A model generated the notes under the pieces. It made no database searches. It was given only the letters and a program-made list of their open reading frames with translations, and was not told the DNA's origin. A stretch of 64,000 bases of DNA. It comes from Alnus glutinosa (taxonomy: Eukaryota > Streptophyta > Magnoliopsida > Fagales > Betulaceae). Of this stretch, positions 1 through 10,029 are shown in pieces; the stretch's first letter is position 1, and each line of letters opens with the position of its first letter. The translations under genes and the position numbers were made by a program. The stretch is taken from positions 24,335,616-24,399,615 of the forward strand of contig NC_084894.1 in the NCBI RefSeq assembly GCF_958979055.1, in the 5' to 3' direction.

Positions 1-771
1 AATGGCTCTCACTTCTGCAATGACCTTCAGAGAGGGAAAAAAGGAACTGAGAAAATGGTTAAATTCAACCTGACAGCCCAACGTCTTCGTCCCCCTTCCT
101 TCCAAAACTCACCCTTAATCCTGATACTGCTTCAAATAAATGATTCGTTAATATTTAGACCTTCAGAAAATTGTTGCAAGAATACAATTAATGTGGTAGT
201 ATTTTCGTCAAAGATTGAACATCACCTGTGGGGGAGGAAGGGTGCTCAATTCTAAACTGCTCTCAAGTTTTTTCGCACTAAGCTCATTTGACAATCAGTA
301 TGGGGTAACCTAAGCTCCCATCTTGTCCTTCAATCGCAAAAAATGTCAAGGATGGGCTAGATTTGGCTCTTGTTATAGAGACTCATATAATACAATTAAT
401 TATACTTCAATAGATAAGATGTCCGGCCATTTGTGTTTACGATTTTAGAATATGTGATTTGAAACGTGATTTTTAAAAACGTAGTTAATTGTCTAGCAAA
501 ATCGCAGTTTGACCTTTAAAAAAAGCACTCATATATCTTGCATTCAATTTGAAAACATAAATTTTCTACATTTTGAAATTGCAATTTTTTTTATTTTTTA
601 TTTTTTTTTAAAAATGATATCCCAAACAATTCATTTTCTACGATTTGGTTTAAAATCACACTTTATTTTTACGAAATCACAATACCTAACGCACCCATAG
701 GCCATCCGTACATCTCCCCTTCAGCTCTTCAGCTCTCTCTGTACTCTCTTTTATTATTCTCATCATAGATT
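1..771. other. Intergenic AT-rich DNA, no gene seen
   Basis: The short open frames at 55-255 and 509-700 have no recognisable domain and no coding-like composition. T-rich runs lie near 585-615. Nothing else can be supported here. Confidence 0.6.
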
Positions 772-1097
772 TCTATAAAAATTTATGGGCCTAACTTACT
801 CTCAAAAGACGCCTTAAGAAAGAGGGACACTTAATATGCCTTTCACGTGTGACACTATTGTCCAAACACATGTATTGCATCAGAGTGGCAGCGGGAGGGA
901 AGGCCCAATCCTCTCTCTAAGATGCCTTGAGAGAGAAGGGGACACCATAGCTTATAAAGTCCCCAGGTCATGTATCTCTTGGCGATGTGGGGCACTTTAA
1001 CACGCCCCCCTCATGTGTGGCAACTTTGGCCAAACATACATGTTTAACATTGGGAGGGAAATGCCAATCATCGTCCAAGGAACCTGCTCTGATACCA
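772..1097 (-). mobile_element. TRIM-type LTR fragments and a primer-binding site
   Basis: Two diverged copies of a short repeat follow each other. Both contain an ACTCTCAAAAGACGCC-like block, a CACGTGTGG-like block and GGGAGGGAA. On the minus strand 1086-1097 reads TGGTATCAGAGC, the classical plant primer-binding site complementary to initiator tRNA-Met, and it directly abuts the CA end of the LTR at 1098. The repeats resemble LTRs of small non-autonomous (TRIM) elements. Boundaries of the individual copies are approximate. Confidence 0.55.
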
Positions 1098-1427
1098 TGA
1101 AAGAAAACATAATGCTAAAATAAAATAAAGCAGAATAATAGAAAAGAGACAAGAGATTTTACATGGTTCGGTTTATGACCTACGTCTACAGGACAAAGCC
1201 CAAATGACTACATTTTACTCTTATTTCTCTTGATGTTTTCACAATACAATAGACTCCTGTTCATAGAAGGGTTTGAGTAGATAAGTATGGTAATCAATCA
1301 ATGTGATTTGATTATCATCAAATCTGCTACAAATAAATCAATCAAATCAATCAGATTTGATTGATTATAATTACAATATATTTCTCAAACCAAATACCCC
1401 AATATATGAAGAGTATATTCTCTAACA
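1098..1427 (-). mobile_element. Copia-type LTR followed by tRNA-Met primer site
   Basis: On the minus strand this 330-bp segment starts TGTTAGAGAATAT and ends TTTCTTTCA. It is followed at once by TGGTATCAGAGC, so the 5'-LTR to PBS order of a Copia element is preserved. No gag-pol follows. The sequence is related to the solo LTRs at 30049, 35651, 43652 and 51291, sharing GTAGACGTAGGTCATA-like and CTCTTGTCTC-like blocks. It is a remnant with no coding capacity. Confidence 0.7.
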
Positions 1428-1489
1428 TCTCCCTGCAAACTTAAGGTGGAAGATTCTGAAATCTTGAGTTTGAATTTTTTATTTTATAT

Positions 1490-1972
1490 ACCATGTGAAA
1501 AGTTCATGGGCCCATTGACCCTCTCAAAAGACGCCTTGAGAGAGGAAGAGTGTCCATGGCTTATAAAAACCCTAGGTCATGTATCTTTTGGCGATGTGAG
1601 ACACTTTAACATGCTCCCTCATGTGTGGCAACTTTGGCCAAACACGTGTTCAACATCGGGAGGAAAAGGCCCATCATCGTCCAAAGAACCTGCTTTGATA
1701 CCATGATAAAGTCCATTGAGCCTTACTTTTCCACAAAAGGCGCCTTAAAGGAAGATGTTTGCTCAAAGTTTATAAAGCCCACAACCCAAGCATACCTTGG
1801 CAATGTAGGACTCTTAACACGGCTCCTTCACGTGTGGCACTATTGTCCAAACATGTGTACAACGGGAGGGAAGACCTAACATTTTCCAAGGCCCTGAAGC
1901 TTTGATACCATGTAAAAATCCATGAGCCTAACTCACTCTCAAAAGACGCTTAAGAAAGGGGGACACTTAACA
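1490..1972 (-). mobile_element. Tandem TRIM-like LTRs with primer-binding sites
   Basis: On the minus strand 1704-1881 runs from TGTTAGGTCTTCCC to TTTATCA (178 bp) and is followed by the primer-site motif TGGTATCAAAGC (1692-1703). Another copy lies at about 1500-1691. A truncated one at 1911-1972 also ends against TGGTATCAAAGC (1899-1910). An LTR-PBS-short spacer-LTR order with almost no interior is the signature of TRIM elements and of chains formed by unequal recombination between their LTRs. No protein is encoded. Confidence 0.6.
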
Positions 1973-2185
1973 ATTTCTACATAATATCAAACTTTTCTAT
2001 ATCGTTTTCTATATGGTATCAAAAGCTTCATTATATTTCAACACTTCGAAATAGTTGACAACTCAATATTTCTTTGGAATGAAGGAATGTGTGGTGCAGA
2101 GCTCTGCTTCTAGTCCTTCCATGCTGCAGTGATAGAGGGCTTGAGTTGTGCAAATAATATTTCTCTCCATTATTTCAAAATTAAT

Positions 2186-2745
2186 GCTCCGTTTGTTTTG
2201 GCATAAAATAATTTTTGAAAAATGATTTGGGCATTTTTCGTTGTTTGGTAGGGGCGAAAATAACGGTTAAAGGAAATCATTTTTAGTTTGACTGTAAAAG
2301 CTTCTTTAATTTTTAGAAAACGATTTACGATTTTGAAAATCGTAAATCATTTTCCGGATTTAAACTCTTCATCCTTGCACGCACGTTTGTGGGAATCCGC
2401 TATCGCCAGGCAACGGAGTTTGTTGGTAGCTTAAATCTACCGCCAAAGGTTTCGAATTTCGGAATCCAATTGCCGGAATCCAGCGACACTCGCGGGATTC
2501 TGGCAATGGTCGGCCGCTGGAATCCGGTGACGTCCGGTGTTGTCGCCGGATTCCGGCCAGTACAGTCAGAATCCGGTCCGGTCTAGCTGGAATCCGGCAA
2601 CGGCGACCGGACGTTGCTGGATTCTTTTTTCGCCGTTGGTAATTTTTTCGTACAAGCCAAACTCCGGAAAAATCATTTTTTCTAAAAAATGATTTTACCA
2701 AAAATATTTTATGATGAAAATGATTTTATGTCGAAACAAATAGAG
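2186..2745 (+). mobile_element. Foldback element with GC-rich CCGGATTCC core, copy 1
   Basis: The left end (GCTCCGTTTGTTTTGGCATA) and the right end (reverse complement CTCTATTTGTTTCGACATAA) form terminal inverted repeats. Further inverted AAAATGATTTTT blocks lie inside them. The centre (2390-2640) is GC-rich and made of repeated CCGGATTCCGGC-like words, unlike the AT-rich surroundings. The copy at 21098-21657 lies in reverse orientation and has the same length (560 bp). No target duplication was found and no transposase is encoded, so this is a non-autonomous DNA element of uncertain superfamily. Confidence 0.6.
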
Positions 2746-2839
2746 TGGTAAAGAATCACATCAAAATATCTACTTGATTATTTGGCACAACATATAGGAC
2801 TTTCGTAGCAACATCTTGAGCAAAGCGCCAAGTGACAGA

Positions 2840-3300
2840 CAATTTCGATAAAAACAACTTGGTTGATGTTGAGAGTTTTGGCATGGTATACAAAAGGTCT
2901 TCAAATTGGCATTTGGCACCATCTAGACATTGAGGAGTGACCCACTCCCAATTTAGTGCCAGTTGGAAATTTTGATGAAAAGTTCAAATCCAAGACATTT
3001 CAGGGGCCCAAACGGTGGAGACATTTCAAGAAAGATAAATTCCCCTTGCATATATGACCAATGAATTGGTTGGACCTATTCCAACTACTAGAAGATTGCA
3101 CAAGCTTCAAGCTCTCTATCTTGATGGTAATAGACTAGAAGGTCCCATCTCATCTGAACTTTGTCATTTGGAGAGCTTGTATAAAATGTTTTTCAATGGT
3201 AATGAGCTTTCTGGACCTATTCCTAGATGGGACACAAATGATAGCAATTGTAGAATTGTAATTTTGGTGCTCGTTACAAATGTATCATGGTATTTTGATA
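2840..3300 (+). pseudogene. LRR receptor kinase debris (kinase loop and LRR pieces)
   Basis: Around 2847-2910 a frame reads like the start of a receptor kinase domain (NNLVDVESFGMVYKR, compare the family form with G-x-G-x-F-G-x-V-Y-K). About 150 bp downstream, 3054-3230 encodes two to three leucine-rich repeats with the plant pattern, for example NELVGPIP, LQALYLDGNRLEGPI, LYKMFFNGNELSGPIP. In an intact LRR receptor kinase the LRRs precede the kinase, so the order here is inverted and both parts are fragments. There is no signal peptide, membrane segment or complete catalytic domain. It is unrelated to the LecRK cluster and is best read as rearranged debris. Confidence 0.65.
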
Positions 3301-3525
3301 TTACCCCAACATAGCATGCATGGGGCAGCCTCAGCACTCATTTTTCATAGATTAAACTCATGCCAAGTATGCATGAAAAGGTGGTAAATAAACTCATGCC
3401 AAGTAGGTTAGTAACCGGCCGCTATCTACTAACGGCTAACGACGTAATTGTGTAATCGCGTTTAAAGTGAGGTGGAAAAAACTACTAACCACTTATATGA
3501 CATGATGATTATTAGTTTTAGGCAG

Positions 3526-3690
3526 GGGTGGACATTCAGCCCCCCCCCCCCCCCCCCCCCAAGCCCAAGATATTCCCAAAAAAAAAAAAAAATTTATCCC
3601 TAATTTTTTTTTTTTTAGTTTTGCCCCCCTAATTTTATTTTATTTTTCAATTTGGTCCCCCCCGATTTGTCAATGCTAGGTCCGCCACTA
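3526..3690. repeat. Poly-C, poly-A and T-rich low-complexity tract
   Basis: The tract contains a C run of about 20 (3540-3560), then an A run and T runs, flanked by GGGGTGGAC and GGTCCGCCAC. The flanks are weakly inverted, so a decayed MITE is possible, but this is not demonstrated. Confidence 0.4.
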
Positions 3691-4240
3691 CATGAAGCTA
3701 TGCTTGAGACCAATCAAGCATTAATATGCGACATAGAAAGCTGAAAGCTTATAGATCACTTGGAAATTAGAGAGAAGAGGAAAAAAAAAAAAAAAACTTG
3801 TGATGAATATGTTGTATATACCGTTTCTTTCACTAAATCTAGACTTTGAAAATGATATTAGGTACTTGTCTACTTAAGCTTTACATAGTACGACAAAATG
3901 AATTCAGTTGTTGCAAGCTTTATAGATCGTTATTTAAGTAGTGTTTGCAGAAACTAGATCGAGTGGTTCATCAAGTTTTGTACTCTGTAGAAGTTTTTCG
4001 TTCTTTTTTTCTTACTTTAATAGGAAGCCACTCTCTCCACACAAGCATATTCCAACCCCCAATTCGTTACAAGTGTGGCATACGTTGAAGATCATTGCTC
4101 AAATTCAAGCATTCAGGAGACATTCTAGACTCATCCCTGTTAAATAAGTATGGATACTCGTAATGCCGCTCTCTCTAGCTTGGGGGTGTGTGTGTGTGTG
4201 TGTGGGGATATATGCGTTTAAGTGGATAAAACAAAATAAT
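3685..4240 (+). repeat. Orphan LecRK 3' flank (ghost unit)
   Basis: The segment matches the DNA just after the stop codons of LecRK-1, -2 and -3: a GACCAATCAAGCA block, a TATATACCGTTTCTTTCAC block, GAATTCAGTTGTTGCAAGC and a TG microsatellite near 4186-4203. No lectin or kinase sequence precedes it, so it marks a deleted or rearranged LecRK copy. The 68-codon open frame within it is non-coding shadow. Confidence 0.75.
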
Positions 4241-5124
4241 GGGAAAAATACAATTTAGCCTCTCTAAACTATTAGTAATTTTTTGGATAGCCCACCGAAC
4301 TACAAAGACTTGAACTCTGGCTTGCAAACTACGAAAATCTTTGAAAAAGGCTCCTTTTGGCAAAATATCCCCATAATATCCCTGTCACGTGTCATTTTTC
4401 AATTCAAAAATAATTCAAAAAATTCAAAAAAAGGTAAACTAAAATATTATTTCTTATTTTTATTATTTTTTAAAAAATATGGGTGTTTGGAGTGGCGTTA
4501 TTTCCCAACCGCGACCTGATCTTCCCGACACCCCTCTGGTCACCGCCTGTTTGCAACGCCGTGATGACCGATTTTATAGCCCGGCTCGACGAGTTCCGAT
4601 TCGCAATCATCAGCTCGCTAATCTCAGCCAGGCTCAAGCTCGCCCCACTCTAAAAAATATCCTTCACCTGAGAGAAAAGCTTGTGATCCTTGAGCCCCAT
4701 CTAGCTATTGACCAACATTTTAAATGCCAAAAAATCACAGAGAGAAAAATGGGTATGAACATCTACGAACAAGCTCATAGCCGTTGATTTCTTTGTTAAA
4801 AACCAATCGAGGTCTTCCACAACGGTGATAAGCTTACTTGTCGTTTATAACAAAACAAAATTCAGATTGGAATCATTCATAACCTTTGAAAGATCAATAT
4901 CATAGACATCAAAGAATATGAAATTAGTCATATCCGCGTTCGGAGTGGCGGGGACGAGTTTGCTGAGTTGCAGGCGTGTATCGTGCCCAGTGACAATGTT
5001 GGAAAGAAGCAATATGTCCTCCGGTTGATCGCAATATTTTTAAAAAAATAAAAAAAATTAGTTTTTTTTAGTTTTTAATTTTTTTTAAAATTTTTTTTAT
5101 TAATTTTTTAATTGAAAAATGTCC
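4241..5124. mobile_element. Mutator-like element with long TIR, copy 1 (3'-truncated)
   Basis: It starts GGGAAAAATACAATTTAG and shares its left terminal inverted repeat of roughly 170 bp and its whole interior with the complete copy at 41424-42450. The right terminal repeat is cut off at about 5124, where an inverted duplication begins. The flank AAAATAAT on the left matches half of the 8-bp target duplication seen at copy 2. It carries a host gene fragment. Confidence 0.65.
4497..5028 (-). pseudogene. Captured BCS1-type AAA-ATPase fragment, copy 1
   Basis: Translated on the minus strand, it reads like the second half of a plant AAA-ATPase of the BCS1/AATP1 group. A Walker B-like stretch (VVEDLDWF) comes first, then the C-terminal signature SLAEISELMIANRNSSSR followed by KSVITALQT. 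At least three in-frame stops interrupt it, and the middle of the ATPase module is missing, as in the copy at 41683-42212. It lies wholly inside the long-TIR element, which is how Pack-MULEs carry host gene pieces. It is not expected to make protein. Confidence 0.65.
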
Positions 5125-5126
5125 CT

Positions 5127-5505
5127 CGGAAATTAGTTGAAAGTGTACAGACATGTCGTGGTTTCGGTATTAATAGAAGGTTTACTTTACTCATGTTTGA
5201 TTCAGTCCTTCTGCATAATTTTCCTCCATATGAAGGGGAAGTTTTTGGACGCTGGTTTCAGAAGCTCCATGATGAATAATAAAAGCTCCATATACTCGGT
5301 CTACCATGAAAATACCTTGGGCATCACAAAATTGATTATTTAATTATTATGGATTGTATATCAAAGCAATATATGCAAACACACCCCGACAAGAGATTTT
5401 GGGCAAAGTCAAAGCACATGAAGGACTGAATCAAACATTAGTAAAGCAAACCTTCTATTAATACCGAAACCACGACATGTCTGTACACTTTCAACTAATT
5501 TCCGA
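5127..5505. repeat. Inverted repeat with ~85-bp arms
   Basis: The left arm (about 5127-5213) and the right arm (about 5418-5505) are reverse complements with roughly two mismatches. Both contain the words for CATGTCTGTACACTTTCAAC and CTTCTATTAATACCG. The related single-copy sequence at 61290-61450 shows that the right arm has the ancestral orientation and the left arm is the inverted copy. The arm starts exactly where MULE copy 1 is truncated. Confidence 0.75.
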
Positions 5506-6229
5506 GGTTGAAAACTGAAAGTAACTGCTACCGAACCCACTGTCGGCAAACTCTGAATTAAAGATGATCTGTAAACTTGGAAAGATTCGGTTAATATGAC
5601 TTATTCAAATATCTTATCAATGGCTAATCAATGGCTAATTCTTATGTTTGTTTATTACTATTTCCAAATTGATTATAAGAAAATAACTGTGTTTTTTTGG
5701 CAGTATTGTTTTCCAGGGATGTGGCTTTCTGACTTGACAAGGAATCGATATGAAGTCAGGGAGAAGAAATGTGTGAAGAAGGTATTCATGCTCTTTCATT
5801 GCTTTTTTATATTTTAGGATATTGGAGAGATAGGCGGTAATTAAGTAGGTGCACAGATATTTACCAAAATAATTAGAATAATAATAAATAAAAAAAAAAA
5901 AAAATAGCCTATGAAGAAGGGTCCTGCACATTGCACAAGCTGCTTCATGGGACTCATTTTTAGGGTACGAGGAGGGTACCATCTGATCAGCAACTCGTGG
6001 TTATAATTAGAAGATGGACCCATCGTATTTTGTTGACCCATTCTCCACAATCATTTGCTTTTTCTTTTCTTTTTTTTTTTAATTATTATTATTATTAATA
6101 TTGGTTCGGATGTGCGTGACTTTGGTGGCTGTTTCCATCTACTTTTCTCGATGGAGATTAGAATTCATCCCCCCGCGTGTTTCGTCTTTACTCAATTAAC
6201 ACTTTACTCTTTTTTTTTTTTCTTTTTTT
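5506..6229. other. Upstream intergenic DNA with one exon-like patch
   Basis: 5702-5780 is bounded by TTTTGGCAG and AAGAAG followed by GTATTC, which look like an acceptor and a donor. It is open in one frame (WLSDLTRNRYEVREKKCV), but I do not recognise the peptide. The rest is AT-rich with A and T runs. Confidence 0.3.
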
Positions 6230-7000
6230 TAAGTAACCATAAAATACGTCACAATTGGAACGGTAAAGTAAATATGATAAATGAGTTTGAATAGTAATAT
6301 TATTCATTTATATATGACCGCCTATGAAAATCAAGTTGGGATAAGTAATTGATATATATGAACCAATGAGGATGAAAATTGCTCATCGCTAAGAGTTAAT
6401 AATTTTTTATACAACTTGTAAATTCGATACGATCCTAACATAAAATTAGAGAGTTAGGGTTAATGGGTTAATTAAGTTAGAATTGAGTTGTATAATCTTA
6501 TATGTATATCTGGACACGATCTTAACCTGATAAGAGAGCACGAATTGACACATGACTCAAAGGAAGCCATAGAATTTTTTATTTTTTTTTATTTTTTTTT
6601 TTAAAAAAAGTTCATTGGAAGCACATTGTAAATATTTATTTCAAAGGGGGGTAAGATTGCAAAATGCCAAGTACGAAGTAAAAAATGGGACAATTTTGAA
6701 TTTTCTGTCCTCGCAGTTACAAGAAGGCATTGGAAGAATCATTTTTCTATTGTCCTTCAAAAACAAAACAAAAAATGATGAGTAATGACATCTGATCCAT
6801 CAAAAGGAAGAGGTTAAAAAGTTGATTTCCTAATCAAAGTTTTTAGTCGATCTTCTAGGCACCTTTGCCAACCATTTTCTCCCTTCCTATAGAAAATTTC
6901 AGCCTCCTGTTTACACTCAGAAAAAAAATAAAATAATAAATAAATAAATAAATAAAACGCCCTTTGTTTCAAAAAAGCAGGCTTTTTTCCTCTCTACCCA
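6230..7000 (+). promoter_or_regulatory. 5' flank of LecRK-1 (unit-conserved)
   Basis: The sequence is shared with the 5' flanks at 31530-32570, 45120-46494 and 61780-62588. Shared blocks include AAGTAACCATAAA, a GCCAAGTACGAAG block, GGCATTGGAAGAATC and TTTAGTCGATCTTCT. The last 40 bases (GCAGGCTTTTTTCCTCTCTA) are a pyrimidine-rich leader just before the ATG. I see no convincing TATA box, so the promoter position is inferred from conservation only. Confidence 0.5.
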
Positions 7001-9001
7001 ATGGCTATGTATCTTAGATCACTTCATCTTCTGATACTTCTCTATGTTTCCAATATTCCGTTGGCCTTCGCTCAAGACGAAAACCAATTTATCTACAATG
7101 GCTTCAAGCAAGCCAAGCTGCATCTTGATGGAACCGCAGTAATCCACAGCAATGGTTTATTGCAGCTAACCAACATTTCATCCCAACAAGTTGGCCGTGC
7201 TTTTTACCAATTTCCTATAAAATTCAACACAACTTCACCCACTTTAACTTCGTCTCTTTCATTTTCTACAAACTTTGTGTTTGCCATAGTTCCTAAAGCA
7301 CAAAATCCTGGTGGTCATGGCATTGCCTTCACCATCGGTCCCTCGACAGACTTCACAGGCCGTGGTCTAGCAAATGGGTATCTAGGGCTCTTCAATTCTT
7401 CCAATAACGGCCATCCTGAAAACCATATCTTGGCCATCGAGCTTGATACTGTTGTGAACCCTGAATTTCGAGATATTAATATAAACCATGTGGGAATCGA
7501 TGTGAACGACTTGAAATCAGTTGAATCAGCTCCTGCAACTTATTTCAACGATAAAGAAGGGAAGAATATAAGCTTGGAGCTCACGAGTGGAAATCCAATG
7601 CATCTTTGGATAGACTATAATGAAGCAGAGAAGTTACTGAATGTAACACTTGCCCCAACCAGAATCCCAAAACCAAACAGGCCTCTCTTGTCAAGACACG
7701 TCGATCTGTCTCAATATCTCTTGGAATCCATGTATGTCGGTTTCTCTTCAACCACAGGTACACTTGCAAGTTACCACTACATTCTTGGATGGAGCTTTAA
7801 TAAAAGTGGACCATCACAAAGCCTTGAAATTTCTAGACTTCCTCCACTTCCTCGACAGGGGAAAAGAGCCAAACCAGGCCCAGTGATAATAACTTCTCTA
7901 ATAGCAGTGGCTCTTGTGCTGATAAACACCATTGGAGTTGCTTACATTTTGAGGAGGAAGAAATATGAAGAAATACGTGAAGATTGGGAAGAAGAGTATG
8001 GTCCCCACAGGTTCACCTATAAGAGTCTCCACAAAGCAACCAAAGGTTTCAAAGACACGGAAATTATTGGAGAAGGAGGTTTCGGAAAGGTTTATATGGG
8101 GATACTTGCTTCGTCTAATGTTCAAATTGCAGTGAAAAGAGTCTCCCATGATTCCAAACAAGGGATGAAGGAATTTGTGGCTGAGATCGTTAGCATGGGA
8201 AGACTGAGGCATAGGAACTTGGTGCAGCTCTTGGGCTATTGCCGACGAAGGGGAGAACTCCTCTTGGTCTATGATTATATGCCCAACGGAAGCCTTGACA
8301 AGTTCTTATATAGCAATGAAAATCCAAACCTTAATTGGTTTCAACGATTTCGAATCATCAGAGGAGCCGGCCTTCTTTACCTCCATGAAGAGTGGGAACA
8401 GGTTGTTCTGCACCGAGATGTAAAAGCAAGCAATGTTCTATTAGATGCTGAATTAAATGGAAGGCTTGGAGATTTTGGGCTTGCTAGATTACACGACCAT
8501 GGAACCAATCCTCAAACCACCCATGTGGTTGGGACTGTGGGTTATTTGGCTCCGGAGCTTACTAGAACAGGAATGGCAACCACTTGCAGTGATGTGTTTG
8601 CTTTTGGGGCTTTTATGCTCGAAGTGGCTTGTGGAAGGAAGCCGACAGATGTACAGGCCCAAGGGGTGATTTTGGTTGATTGGGTCTCTGAGTGCTGGAG
8701 AAGAGATGCTATCCTTGATGCTAGTGATCCTAGATTGGAAGGTAATAATGTGGTGGAGGAAATGGAATTGGTTTTGAAAATAGGCCTGTTTTGCTCACAT
8801 GCAATACCAACAGCTAGGCCTACCATGAGGCAAGTGATGCAGCTGTTGGATGGCGATGTTGATCTGCCAGAATTACCACGTGACAATGCTTTTGGTGCAT
8901 TTGCAAGTTCTGAATCATCTGATTTCATGCCATTTCCTTTTACCCTGGCTTCTACCCCTTCCATGGGTAGCACTGATTCAATTCTGAAAAGTGGTCGTTG
9001 A
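7001..9001 (+). CDS. L-type lectin receptor-like kinase, LecRK-1
   Basis: This is an intronless 666-residue receptor kinase of the plant L-type lectin class, expected at the plasma membrane with the lectin outside and the kinase in the cytosol. Visible parts: a signal peptide (1-24, ending LAFA), a legume-lectin domain (about 26-265), a membrane helix (about 292-314) followed by a basic stop, and a Ser/Thr kinase (about 350-620). The kinase has glycine loop GEGGFGKVY (from 357), catalytic Lys379, HRDVKASN (471), DFG (491) and APE (517). The start is the ATG shared by all paralogs after the leader TCTACCCA. Compared with LecRK-2 and -3 it lacks 6 bp, giving IIRGAGLL instead of IIRGVAAGLL in helix E before the catalytic loop, which may weaken kinase activity. 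Membership of the LecRK IV/S group is likely from the QFIYNGF start. The ligand is unknown. Confidence 0.9.
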   Translation: MAMYLRSLHLLILLYVSNIPLAFAQDENQFIYNGFKQAKLHLDGTAVIHSNGLLQLTNISSQQVGRAFYQFPIKFNTTSPTLTSSLSFSTNFVFAIVPKAQNPGGHGIAFTIGPSTDFTGRGLANGYLGLFNSSNNGHPENHILAIELDTVVNPEFRDININHVGIDVNDLKSVESAPATYFNDKEGKNISLELTSGNPMHLWIDYNEAEKLLNVTLAPTRIPKPNRPLLSRHVDLSQYLLESMYVGFSSTTGTLASYHYILGWSFNKSGPSQSLEISRLPPLPRQGKRAKPGPVIITSLIAVALVLINTIGVAYILRRKKYEEIREDWEEEYGPHRFTYKSLHKATKGFKDTEIIGEGGFGKVYMGILASSNVQIAVKRVSHDSKQGMKEFVAEIVSMGRLRHRNLVQLLGYCRRRGELLLVYDYMPNGSLDKFLYSNENPNLNWFQRFRIIRGAGLLYLHEEWEQVVLHRDVKASNVLLDAELNGRLGDFGLARLHDHGTNPQTTHVVGTVGYLAPELTRTGMATTCSDVFAFGAFMLEVACGRKPTDVQAQGVILVDWVSECWRRDAILDASDPRLEGNNVVEEMELVLKIGLFCSHAIPTARPTMRQVMQLLDGDVDLPELPRDNAFGAFASSESSDFMPFPFTLASTPSMGSTDSILKSGR

Positions 9002-9705
9002 ATCGACTGCATGTCTTATGCTAGATCATGAAGCTATGCATGGGACCAATCAAGCAGTGCGGCATAGAAAGCTTATAGATCACTTGGAGGTTGGAGAGAA
9101 GAGAGAAAAAACTCGTGATGAATATGTTGTATATACCGTTTCTTTCACTAAATCTAGACTTTGAAAATGATGTTAGGTACTTGTCTACTTAAGCCTTACA
9201 TAGTACAACAAAATGAATTCAGTTGTTGCAAGCTTTATAGATCGTTATTTGAGTAGTGTTTGCAGAAACTAGGTGAGTGGTTCATCAAATTTTACACTCT
9301 AATAGTACTTTTTCGTTCTTTTTTTCTTACTTAATAGGAAGCGACTCTCTCTACACAAGCATATTCCAACCCCTAATTTGTTACTAGTGTGGCATATGTC
9401 GAAGATCATTGCTCAAATTCAAGCATTTAGGAGACATTCTAGACTGATATCCATGTTAAAGAAGTATGGATACTTGTAATGCTTGTCTCTCTCTTGGTGT
9501 GTGTGTGTGGATATGTGATAAATCAAAACAATGAAAGTCTAAACAACCTCGTATTATTTGATTTGTGGGCCTTTAGATCTATTAGACTAGTAGTGGCTGA
9601 TTGAAGAGACATTGCCAGATAGAATCCTTACAATTTTTTTTATTTTTTTATTTTTTTTTTGTCCGAATTTGAGAGATTTCAAATAGGTAATTTTGAGAGA
9701 CTACT
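9002..9705 (+). repeat. LecRK-1 3' flank / probable 3' UTR
   Basis: 9002-9540 is conserved after all LecRK copies and probably holds the 3' UTR. It has a short TG microsatellite near 9498-9508. After 9540 the sequence becomes unique, AT- and T-rich, up to the LTR element. No gene is visible. Confidence 0.6.
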
Positions 9706-10023
9706 TGTAAAGATCAAGAAATTAAATAAAAAATTTAGCAATTAATAAATCGAATTATTAAGGGATGGGATTACTAATTATATTTTAGGTAATAATAATT
9801 ATGTTATCAAAATAAAATAAGTTTAAGATGAAGTAATAGAAATGAAATGATAATTATTATAGTGGGTCCTAATTAAATAAATAATTAATTGCATGAGTAA
9901 AATGTAGTTAATATAAATGTGGGGTCAAATATTAATTCTCAAATAATAAGCATATTATAAAATGCGGTCCTACTGTAATTTAAATTAGTTGGTGGCCTTA
10001 ATAAGAGAGAATTTTATCCTTGC

Positions 10024-10029
10024 CACGTG
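10024..10029. promoter_or_regulatory. G-box in element A
   Basis: A CACGTG palindrome in the context GCCACGTGGC lies about 95 bp before the pyrimidine-rich tract at 10120-10310. A second CACGTG is at 10090-10095. The same arrangement recurs in elements B and C, which suggests a promoter near this point. Confidence 0.45.

Noticed and set aside
4175..4363. Short frames across the TG microsatellite and orphan LecRK flank
   Set aside because: They cross repeat and transposon boundaries and have no domain.
8542..9012. Long antisense frame over the LecRK kinase end, also at 34279-34545 and 48246-48512
   Set aside because: It is conserved only because the sense strand is coding; no independent signal of translation.
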